NCBI GenBank assembly: GCA_947455845.1
Contig: CANGQE010000112.1
Span: 1 to 5,029, forward strand
Direction of reading: 5' to 3'
DNA length: 5,029 bases
DNA from: Rickettsiales bacterium
Lineage (GTDB): Bacteria > Pseudomonadota > Alphaproteobacteria > Rickettsiales > UBA1997
In this document: positions 1-4,968 of the stretch, piece by piece
Layout of the letters: the number at the start of each line of letters is the position of its first letter
How positions within the stretch are numbered: position 1 is the first letter of the stretch
Translations under genes and position numbers: made by a program
The notes under the pieces: model-generated
The model's database searches: none
What the model was told of the DNA's origin: nothing
The model's input: only the letters and a program-made list of their open reading frames with translations

Positions 1-1
1 C

Positions 2-1204
2 AAAAAGAGTGAAAAATTAGAGGAGGTTGTAGCTCCAAGGGGAGAGAGGGTAGCGCCAAGCGAAGAGGGGAAATCACCATTCGAACTTGAGGCTCCCGAG
101 AAAGCAAAAGATGAAGATGTAAATATTTTAGCTAAACCAGCAACTCCGGAAGTTCCGACTTTGCCGGAATTACCTGCAGGCATGGCTGCACAAGATCCGC
201 TTGTGCTCGAAAACGCTGCCACCAAGGCCGCCCCGCAATTAGAAACGCAGCAAGTTTTACCTGATCAAAGAGGAGCTCAGACTGGACAACAGCAGCAAGA
301 TCAGCAAGGTAGAAATGTAGCTAGTACAGGATCTGACAGAGACAGAGACTTGGATCGTGATTCCTCGTCCAATCGAGACCGAGATCGAGATTCAGACTCG
401 GCTCCGAAAAGCAAAGAGCTTGATCCGCGCTATTCTCCAATCATTGTTTTTTCCGGAACTGCTGCAGGAGCTCCTGCGCGTGGTGTTGGTTACGAGGACA
501 ACATTGTTCAGTTGAATAAAGATTCGATTAATCAATTGCAAAAAAGTCCGACAGGAACAGCGGCAACTTACATTGCCGATCGTGCTCACACAATTGCTCA
601 AGGTAAATTACTAACCGCAGTTCTTGAAACTGCGATTGACACCCAACTTCCCGGTTCGGTGCGCGGTATTATTAGTCGCGATGTTTACGCTGAGGCCGGT
701 GATGAAGTTTTAATTCCTCGTGGCTCAAGACTTTACGGTGCTTATTCCACGCAAGTGGTGCGGGGACAGGGTAGGGTGCAGATTGGCTGGACGCGTTTAA
801 TTCGTCCTGACGGTGTTGACTTAAAAATTGCTTTCAATGCCTCCGATCAATTTGGTCGCTCTGGTATTTACGGAGACATTGACAATAAATACAGCTCGGT
901 TGTTGCCGGTGCTTTGCTTACAAGTATTTTGGCTGTTGGTACGGTTGCTGCAGCTCAGGAATTTTTGAACAGTGATGCTGATACTACCACTACAACTAAC
1001 GCTGCTACGGGTTCAACTACCACAACCGGAAGTGCTACTAACCAAGCCATTTACGACGTCAGTAAAAACATCATGGATACGGTAGGAACTGTTGTGGGTA
1101 ATGCTGTAAACTCCACTCCCGTCATCAGAGTTCCACAAGGAACTAGAATTACTGTAGTAGTTAATTCTGACATTAACGTTCCGGCAATGCGTAAAAAAAT
1201 ATAA
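2..1204 (+). CDS. virB10: Type IV secretion system protein VirB10 (TrbI family), 5' partial
   Basis: VirB10 spans the envelope in type IV secretion: an inner-membrane anchor, a long periplasmic linker and a C-terminal beta-barrel domain that joins VirB7/VirB9 in the outer-membrane core complex. The frame is open from base 2, so the true start and the anchor helix lie left of the window; about 400 residues are visible. Visible residues 1-110 are acidic, Pro- and Gln-rich linker, and 112-133 an Arg-Asp repeat. The conserved domain begins near 143 (YSPIIVFSG). It contains AEAGDEVLIPRGSRLYGAY (229-247), GRVQIGWTRLIRPDG (257-271), GRSGIYGDIDNKY (285-297), an antenna-like hydrophobic helix (about 299-319), a Thr-rich insert (325-344) and the terminal strand VPQGTRITVVVNSDI (377-391). 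A TTG or ATG near base 161-183 is not a credible start, because the linker continues upstream. The family call is firm; the rickettsial flavour is from memory of homologues. One base separates its stop from the next gene, and no virB11 follows. Confidence 0.93.
   Translation, partial: KKSEKLEEVVAPRGERVAPSEEGKSPFELEAPEKAKDEDVNILAKPATPEVPTLPELPAGMAAQDPLVLENAATKAAPQLETQQVLPDQRGAQTGQQQQDQQGRNVASTGSDRDRDLDRDSSSNRDRDRDSDSAPKSKELDPRYSPIIVFSGTAAGAPARGVGYEDNIVQLNKDSINQLQKSPTGTAATYIADRAHTIAQGKLLTAVLETAIDTQLPGSVRGIISRDVYAEAGDEVLIPRGSRLYGAYSTQVVRGQGRVQIGWTRLIRPDGVDLKIAFNASDQFGRSGIYGDIDNKYSSVVAGALLTSILAVGTVAAAQEFLNSDADTTTTTNAATGSTTTTGSATNQAIYDVSKNIMDTVGTVVGNAVNSTPVIRVPQGTRITVVVNSDINVPAMRKKI
335..400 (+). 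repeat. Arg-Asp dipeptide repeat coding tract in virB10 linker
   Basis: The codons spell runs of alternating Asp and Arg (DRDRDLDRD, then RDRDRDSDS), made mostly of GAC/GAT and AGA/CGA. It is a low-complexity, charge-alternating segment inside the periplasmic linker, just before the folded C-terminal domain. Such tracts can grow and shrink by slippage, but the codons here are already mixed. A flexible or salt-bridged spacer role is inference. Confidence 0.75.
974..1033 (+). repeat. Thr-rich low-complexity insert in VirB10 antenna region
   Basis: Twenty codons contain two runs of Thr (five, then four) separated by Asn/Ala/Gly/Ser, spelled with mixed ACT, ACC and ACA codons. The tract lies between the hydrophobic antenna-like helix and the last conserved segment of VirB10. 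In structures of the family, this part of the protein forms the two antenna helices and the loop at the outer-membrane pore. A Thr-rich loop there could be surface-exposed; that placement is inferred from the family, not shown by the sequence. Confidence 0.65.
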
Positions 1205-1205
1205 A

Positions 1206-2033
1206 ATGACTGAAAAAATTGTTAACATCCATCTCATTTCTGACTCTACGGGAGAAACTTTAAGTTCAGTAGCTCGCGCCGTCCTGTCCCAGTTTGAAGG
1301 AGTAGAATCCAACGATTTTATTTGGCCGCTAATTCGCACCAAACCACAGCTCGAAAAGGTGATGGACTCAATTGCCAAAGCCCCCGGAATTGTCATGTAC
1401 ACGATTTTGCATGATGAATTAATCGAGTCACTCAAGCGCCAATGCTATGAAATGAAGATTCCTTGCATTCCCGTTTTGTCGCACATCATCGGTGAATTTT
1501 CTAATTATTTAGGCATGAATATTAGCCACACCATCGGTCGTCAGCATTTGCTAGATGGTGAATATTTTTCACGGGTGGAAGCGATTAGCTACACTCTTAC
1601 TCACGATGACGGACAATCAGCTTGGGATTTGTACGATGCTGACATTGTAGTTATCGGAGTGTCGCGTACTTCAAAATCACCAACTTCAGTTTACCTTTCT
1701 TGTCGCGGACATAAAACCGCCAACATTCCATTTGTGTCACTTGCCACAATCCCTACTACGGTTTACGATTTAAAAAAGCCTTTAATTGTTGGTCTCACCA
1801 TCAACCCAGAAAAATTAGTGCAAATAAGGCAGACGCGTTTATCTTCAATCGGACAAGAAGCCGTAAGCGATTACGTCGACATTGAATCAATTAAAAACGA
1901 AATTGCCGAATCGAGAAAATTATTTGCTAAATTAAACTGCCCAGTAATCGACGTCACCAAAAGATCAGTTGAAGAAACCGCTGCTAAAATAATTCAACTG
2001 TTGCAAGAAAAGAGAATTAAAGAGAAAAAGTAG
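1206..2033 (+). CDS. Pyruvate, phosphate dikinase / PEP synthase regulatory protein (DUF299, kinase-phosphorylase)
   Basis: This cytosolic bifunctional enzyme inactivates PPDK or PEP synthase by ADP-dependent phosphorylation of a threonine near the catalytic histidine. It reactivates the target by phosphate-dependent removal that yields pyrophosphate, so it controls the pyruvate/PEP switch. The 275 residues match the family's usual size. Visible marks are the N-terminal HLISDSTGETLSSVARA (9-25) and a P-loop-like GVSRTSKSPTSVYL (151-164) followed by RGHKTANIPFV (167-177). Further on are GLTINPEKL (196-204), RLSSIG (211-216), and the C-terminal PVIDVTKRSVEETAAKI (246-262). The ATG sits one base after the virB10 stop with no Shine-Dalgarno sequence, so translational coupling is likely. 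Whether the target is PPDK or PEP synthase cannot be told here; PPDK is usual in alphaproteobacteria. The last residues (EKRIKEKK) form a basic, charged tail. Confidence 0.95.
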   Translation: MTEKIVNIHLISDSTGETLSSVARAVLSQFEGVESNDFIWPLIRTKPQLEKVMDSIAKAPGIVMYTILHDELIESLKRQCYEMKIPCIPVLSHIIGEFSNYLGMNISHTIGRQHLLDGEYFSRVEAISYTLTHDDGQSAWDLYDADIVVIGVSRTSKSPTSVYLSCRGHKTANIPFVSLATIPTTVYDLKKPLIVGLTINPEKLVQIRQTRLSSIGQEAVSDYVDIESIKNEIAESRKLFAKLNCPVIDVTKRSVEETAAKIIQLLQEKRIKEKK

Positions 2034-2059
2034 ATTGTAGTTCATAAGTTTTAAATGTA

Positions 2060-2089
2060 TTGAATTCTCACTCTGTCAAAATCAATAAA
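2060..2089 (+). promoter_or_regulatory. Weak sigma-70-like promoter candidate before the response regulator
   Basis: The 75-base gap before the response regulator holds TTGAAT (2060-2065) and AATAAA (2084-2089), 18 bases apart, each matching four of six consensus positions. Transcription would start about 13 bases before the ATG at 2109, giving a short leader without a Shine-Dalgarno sequence. Such pairs are common by chance in AT-rich DNA. The main support is position: it is the only sizeable gap between the four genes. No sigma-54 -24/-12 pair was seen in the gap. Confidence 0.25.
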
Positions 2090-2108
2090 TCCTCAAAAAT
2101 TACAAAAT

Positions 2109-3566
2109 ATGGTTAAGCGCAATATCCTGATCGTTGATGATGAGTCAACGCAGTGTAAAATTTTAGGAAGGTTCATCGAAGATTTAGGACATAACCCTCT
2201 CGTGATGAATAGCGGCATGGAAGTCGTTGATTTTTTTATGAATAAAAAAGTTGTCAAAGGCATCTCCTGCTACGACATTGATGTGATGTTACTGGATCTA
2301 ACCATGCCTGATCTTGATGGTCTTACCGTGTTAAAACAAATCGCGCCAATTAAGGGCGACCTACAAGTTATTGTGCTTACAGCCAATAAAGACGTAACTC
2401 TGGCGGTAACGGCAATTAATTACGGAGCTATTGACTACATCGTTAAAGGTGAAAAGGATATTTTCGCCCGCGTCACCGCTTCAATGAACAACGCCATTGA
2501 AAACAAAAACTTAAAATACCAAGTGTCGCACCTAGTGCGCAAAGGCAAAGATCAAGTAGCATTTTCGGACATTGTCGGTCAAAGCGCGCTGATTTCTAAC
2601 GCGGTAAAACTAGCCAAAAAAGCGGTTAATTCCACGATTCCGATTTTGCTAGAAGGCCCTAGCGGTTCCGGAAAAGAATTATTCGCCCGCGCCATTCACG
2701 GCTCTGGCCCTAGATCAGGCAAGCCTTTCATTACGGTTGAATGTGATCTACTACGTAGCAGCAATGCTGAAGAAGAGCTTTTTGGATCGGAAAGATTACT
2801 TTCTGACGGCATGATTAAAAATATTGGTAAACTTCGCGAAGCCAATAACGGCACCATCTTCTTTGAAAAAATCGACTCTTTACGCTCTGATCTTCAGGGC
2901 AAACTTTTGCGCTTCATGCAAGAAGGTGAATTTACTCCAGTTTTGGGGAAATTTCCCATCCGCGCTAATGTGCGGGTGATTTCTTCCACCAGTCGTGATT
3001 TAGCAAAAACCGTTGCCGCTAAAAAATTCCGCGAAGATTTACATTACCGCATCGCTTCTTTTCCAATTGCCATCCCATCTTTGAAAGAGCGTGGTGAAGA
3101 AGACATTAAAATGTTAACCGAAAATTTCTGTCGCGATTTCAGCATTAACGAAAATAAAAAAATCAAATCGATTAATCAGGACACTTTTTACCTGCTTAAC
3201 AATTACGATTGGGAAGACAATGTGCGCCAGCTTAAAAACTCAATCTTCCGCGCTGTAGTTTTGTGCGACGGTGATTTTTTAAAGCCCGAACATTTTCCGC
3301 AAATTCTCAACAAAGAAAATAACAGCATTACTAAATCTAAAGCCGTAATCAAAAAGAATTCCGACGTTAACAGCGAGTTAGTTGACGTTTTTGACGATGA
3401 AGGAAAATGCAAAACCATCGACATCATCGAAGAGGAAATCATCAAAAGGTTAGTCGATATTTACAATGGCAACTTGTCAGAAGTGGCTAAACAATTGGAT
3501 ATTGGCCGTTCGACCATTTACCGCAAATTAAAAATTTTAAACGAAGTAGAAGATGAGAAAAGTTAA
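2109..3566 (+). CDS. NtrC-architecture response regulator with degenerate sigma-54 (AAA+) domain
   Basis: Predicted cytosolic two-component transcription regulator of 485 residues, with receiver, AAA+ and Fis-type HTH domains in that order. The receiver (about 4-125) keeps the acidic pair D10/D11, the phosphoacceptor D63 in LLDLTMPD, T91 and K113, so phosphorylation by a histidine kinase is expected. The AAA+ domain (about 155-400) keeps Walker A GPSGSGKE (183-190), the arginine-finger segment FREDLHYR (307-314) and sensor II in NVRQL (371-375). The GAFTGA loop is replaced by LLSDGM (230-235), and the Walker B Asp-Glu by E253-K254 (FFEKI). The HTH is near 455-475 (VAKQLDIGRSTIYRKLK). Segments such as NVRQL-N-IFRAVVLCDG and EVAKQLDIGRSTIYRKL recall a widespread alphaproteobacterial regulator with intact motifs, rather than NtrC itself. 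It probably cannot drive sigma-54 polymerase. Its partner kinase is not in the window. Its end overlaps galU. Confidence 0.9.
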   Translation: MVKRNILIVDDESTQCKILGRFIEDLGHNPLVMNSGMEVVDFFMNKKVVKGISCYDIDVMLLDLTMPDLDGLTVLKQIAPIKGDLQVIVLTANKDVTLAVTAINYGAIDYIVKGEKDIFARVTASMNNAIENKNLKYQVSHLVRKGKDQVAFSDIVGQSALISNAVKLAKKAVNSTIPILLEGPSGSGKELFARAIHGSGPRSGKPFITVECDLLRSSNAEEELFGSERLLSDGMIKNIGKLREANNGTIFFEKIDSLRSDLQGKLLRFMQEGEFTPVLGKFPIRANVRVISSTSRDLAKTVAAKKFREDLHYRIASFPIAIPSLKERGEEDIKMLTENFCRDFSINENKKIKSINQDTFYLLNNYDWEDNVRQLKNSIFRAVVLCDGDFLKPEHFPQILNKENNSITKSKAVIKKNSDVNSELVDVFDDEGKCKTIDIIEEEIIKRLVDIYNGNLSEVAKQLDIGRSTIYRKLKILNEVEDEKS

Positions 3567-4428
3567 AACAGCAGTTTTTCCGGTTGGCGGCTTAGGCACG
3601 CGCTTTTTGCCCGCAACCAAATCAATGCCCAAAGAAATGTTGCCGATCGCCAACAAGCCGATCATTCAATATGCCTTTGAAGAAGCGCGCGACGCCGGAA
3701 TTGAGAAATTTATTTTCGTCACCGGCCGCAACAAAAATGCCATCAACAATCACTTTGATCATGCTTACGAGTTGGAATCAAAGCTTGATGAAAAAAATAA
3801 ATCACAAGAATTAAGTCAAGTAATGGGATGGCTTCCCGAGGCCGGACAAATGGCTTTCGTGCGCCAGCAAAAGCCGTTGGGTTTGGGTCACGCCATTTGG
3901 TGCGCTCGAAATTTCATTGCTCACGACGAAGCTTTTGTAGTGATCTTGGCTGACGAAATGATGATGCAAAGTAAGAACCGCAAAAGAAATTTTTTAGGTG
4001 AGATGATTGATCTTTACCAAAGCAAAGAAGAGACCTCAAGCATTGTTGCCGTTGACGAAATTGAAATGAAAGACACTAACAAATACGGCATCATCAAAAT
4101 TGAAGGCAGCGCCACCATCACCGACATGGTCGAAAAACCTAAGCCGGAAGTGGCTCCCTCCAATTTAGCAATTACTGGACGTTACATTTTACAGCCGGAA
4201 ATTTTTGAATATTTGGAAAAATTTGAAGTGGGCAGCGGCGGCGAAATTCAGCTAACTGACGCCATGAAAGCAATGTGCAAAAATCATCCTTTCTACTACA
4301 AAAAACTAGACGAAATTCGCTTCGATTGCGGCAATGTTTTGGGCTACTTGGAAGCCAACATCGCCTTTGCTTTGAACAATGAAGCAATTCAGCAAGATGT
4401 AAAAAATATTTTGAAGAAATATTCTTAA
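3553..4428 (+). CDS. galU: UTP--glucose-1-phosphate uridylyltransferase (UDP-glucose pyrophosphorylase)
   Basis: This cytosolic enzyme joins UTP and glucose-1-phosphate to make UDP-glucose and pyrophosphate, feeding LPS, exopolysaccharide and other glycosylation. The 291 residues are a full-length nucleotidyltransferase of the bacterial GalU type. The nucleotide-binding start is VGGLGTRFLPATKSMPKEML (11-30), with G15-T16-R17 and K27. Also present are QKPLGLGHAIWCAR (106-119), the metal-site strand VILADE (130-135, D134), VEKPKPEVAPSNLAITGRYI (193-212), GGEIQLTDAM (229-238) and FDCGNVLGYLEA (257-268). Most relatives read LPDD or LADD where this has LADE. The ATG at 3553 lies inside the last codons of the response regulator (14-base overlap) and is preceded by a purine-rich GAAGTAGA, so coupled translation is likely. 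A glucose-1-phosphate thymidylyltransferase is less likely given these motifs. Confidence 0.96.
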   Translation: MRKVKTAVFPVGGLGTRFLPATKSMPKEMLPIANKPIIQYAFEEARDAGIEKFIFVTGRNKNAINNHFDHAYELESKLDEKNKSQELSQVMGWLPEAGQMAFVRQQKPLGLGHAIWCARNFIAHDEAFVVILADEMMMQSKNRKRNFLGEMIDLYQSKEETSSIVAVDEIEMKDTNKYGIIKIEGSATITDMVEKPKPEVAPSNLAITGRYILQPEIFEYLEKFEVGSGGEIQLTDAMKAMCKNHPFYYKKLDEIRFDCGNVLGYLEANIAFALNNEAIQQDVKNILKKYS

Positions 4429-4432
4429 ATTG

Positions 4433-4560
4433 AATGTGTGAACCGGACCCCGTCGTGAAGACGGGGTGACACGAAGTGCCCGAAGGAACAATGGATGGAG
4501 TTAGTGCTCCAAACTCAAGTTTGTCACCCCGTCTTCACGACGGGGTCCAGTTCGCGCATT
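4433..4560. repeat. Nested palindromic element (MITE / rickettsial palindromic-repeat-like)
   Basis: Two 39-base arms (4433-4471 and 4522-4560) are reverse complements at 36 of 39 positions, including 27 identical bases at the inner side. They are separated by a 50-base centre. Each arm is itself a hairpin: ACCCCGTC, loop GTGAA, GACGGGGT at 4447-4467, with the mirror copy at 4526-4546. The centre can add a 5-bp stem (TGGAG 4496-4500 with CTCCA 4507-4511). It is far more GC-rich than its surroundings. The wording GGACCCCGTC...GACGGGGTGACA resembles the palindromic repeats scattered through Rickettsia and Wolbachia genomes, a resemblance from memory. No transposase is present, so it would be non-autonomous. 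It begins four bases after the galU stop. Confidence 0.8.
4447..4467 (+). terminator. Hairpin downstream of galU, possible weak terminator or mRNA-end structure
   Basis: A perfect 8-bp, GC-rich stem with a 5-base loop begins 19 bases after the galU stop, where a transcript end is expected. It is followed by GACACG rather than a run of T, so it is not a standard Rho-independent terminator. It might still pause polymerase or protect the 3' end. In a full transcript it would compete with the longer arm-to-arm pairing of the palindromic element. Confidence 0.3.
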
Positions 4561-4764
4561 CTTACTTGAAGTCCGGAGTATTGCTAGATCCGAAAACATA
4601 GAGCTCTATCGCCCCGTTCTCGGTTCAGCTTAAGTTAGGCGACATTAGTACAAATCATAGAAATTAAATTTGAGCAATATGCTCAGTAATCCTTTGCCGG
4701 AGATTTCTTTTGATCTAACAAAACTTCAAATAGATGACGGCAATTCCCCCATTTTTTAAGACAC
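4561..4764. other. Intergenic stretch without a convincing gene
   Basis: About 200 bases between the palindromic element and the leader-like stem-loop. All six frames are short. The longest + strand frame is a 26-codon ATG frame (4679-4759) without a good ribosome site. Two small dyads stand out: a perfect 12-base palindrome ATAGAGCTCTAT (4598-4609) and TGAGCA-ATA-TGCTCA (4671-4685). The 10-mer CAGCTTAAGT at 4626-4635 recurs at 4793-4802. No tRNA or other known RNA was recognised. Confidence 0.6.
4671..4685. promoter_or_regulatory. Hyphenated dyad, operator-like
   Basis: TGAGCA and TGCTCA form perfect 6-base inverted half-sites around ATA, the size and shape of a dimeric repressor site. It lies about 90 bases upstream of the leader stem-loop, in an AT-rich setting where a promoter for the downstream unit could sit. 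No convincing -35/-10 pair was found beside it. A chance dyad is quite possible. Confidence 0.25.
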
Positions 4765-4848
4765 TTTCTCCCTCCCCAAATTGATGAAATTCCAGCTTAA
4801 GTCTTCACTTTTGCTGGTTAATTTTAATCCATCAATTTTCAGGAGAAA
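4765..4848 (+). promoter_or_regulatory. Candidate Shine-Dalgarno-sequestering leader stem-loop
   Basis: This is a long imperfect hairpin in the transcript, built from nested pairings that I aligned by eye. They are 4765-4771 with 4842-4848 (TTTCTCC/GGAGAAA), 4778-4786 with 4830-4838 (AAATTGATG/CATCAATTT) and 4787-4791 with 4820-4824. Inside these are 4792-4796 with 4813-4817 (CCAGC/GCTGG) and 4799-4802 with 4807-4810 around a CTTC loop. That is about 30 base pairs with small bulges. The outermost helix takes up GGAG of the AGGAG ribosome site that serves the ATG at 4851. A second CTCC (4772-4775) offers an alternative register. This geometry fits translational control by a leader RNA, but no riboswitch or thermometer class was recognised. 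Confidence 0.45.
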
Positions 4849-4850
4849 AT

Positions 4851-4910
4851 ATGCCAAGAGGCTATCCCGCTTTAAACGAAGGCGAGTTCAATCCACTAGC
4901 GCAACTTTAA
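4851..4910 (+). CDS. Putative 19-residue small protein or leader peptide
   Basis: The ORF reads MPRGYPALNEGEFNPLAQL and ends in TAA. It has the best ribosome-binding site in the window, AGGAG (4841-4845), five bases before the ATG; the larger genes here have none this good. The peptide has no run of one amino acid, so it does not look like a classical amino-acid attenuator. It has no hydrophobic segment and is not recognised. It sits between a stem-loop that can mask its ribosome site and a second hairpin just after its stop. It could be a real small protein, a regulatory leader ORF for the gene beginning near 4969, or the remnant start of a decayed gene. Confidence 0.4.
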   Translation: MPRGYPALNEGEFNPLAQL

Positions 4911-4918
4911 CCAGCTGT

Positions 4919-4947
4919 TAATCTCAAGAGTTTATCTCTTAGGATTA
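4919..4947 (+). promoter_or_regulatory. Hairpin after the 19-codon ORF
   Basis: TAATCTCAAGAG (4919-4930) can pair with CTCTTAGGATTA (4936-4947) around the loop TTTAT. This gives ten Watson-Crick pairs, one G-U pair and one C-A mismatch. It starts nine bases after the small ORF's stop and ends 21 bases before the next ATG. No T-run follows, so it is not a standard terminator. It could be the 3' end of a short transcript or part of a leader controlling the next gene. Confidence 0.4.
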
Positions 4948-4968
4948 CAACAATTAAAGTTTGCAAAT

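Noticed and set aside
161..163. TTG as the start of virB10
   Set aside because: The same frame is open with linker-like codons back to base 2, and VirB10 needs an N-terminal membrane anchor that is not downstream of this site; the gene is cut by the window edge.
392..601. 69-codon open frame on the minus strand inside virB10
   Set aside because: It lies opposite a well-conserved coding region, has Cys/Ser-rich wording with no known motif, and no ribosome site or gap of its own.
1013..1435. 140-codon open frame on the minus strand across the virB10/DUF299 junction
   Set aside because: It covers two firmly identified genes on the + strand, and its Ser-rich product is a typical antisense translation.
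3203..3445. 80-codon minus-strand frame inside the response regulator
   Set aside because: It is antisense to the sensor II and linker part of a clear protein; no family signal seen.
4172..4491. Two minus-strand frames over the end of galU and the palindrome
   Set aside because: Both read antisense to conserved GalU motifs, and one starts inside the palindromic element; neither shows recognisable domains.
4433..4560. Palindrome as a CRISPR repeat or an rRNA/tRNA fragment
   Set aside because: There are only two inverted copies, not direct repeats with regular spacers, and no tRNA arms or rRNA core sequence are seen.
4679..4759. 26-codon frame MLSNPLPEI... as a small gene
   Set aside because: There is only a weak TGAG before the ATG, the start lies within a dyad, and the peptide has no known features; a frame of this length is expected by chance.
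4626..4802. Direct repeat CAGCTTAAGT (4626-4635 and 4793-4802) as a functional repeat
   Set aside because: A single 10-base pair of matches in about 600 bases of intergenic DNA can occur by chance, and the flanking bases do not match; the second copy is explained better as part of the leader stem.
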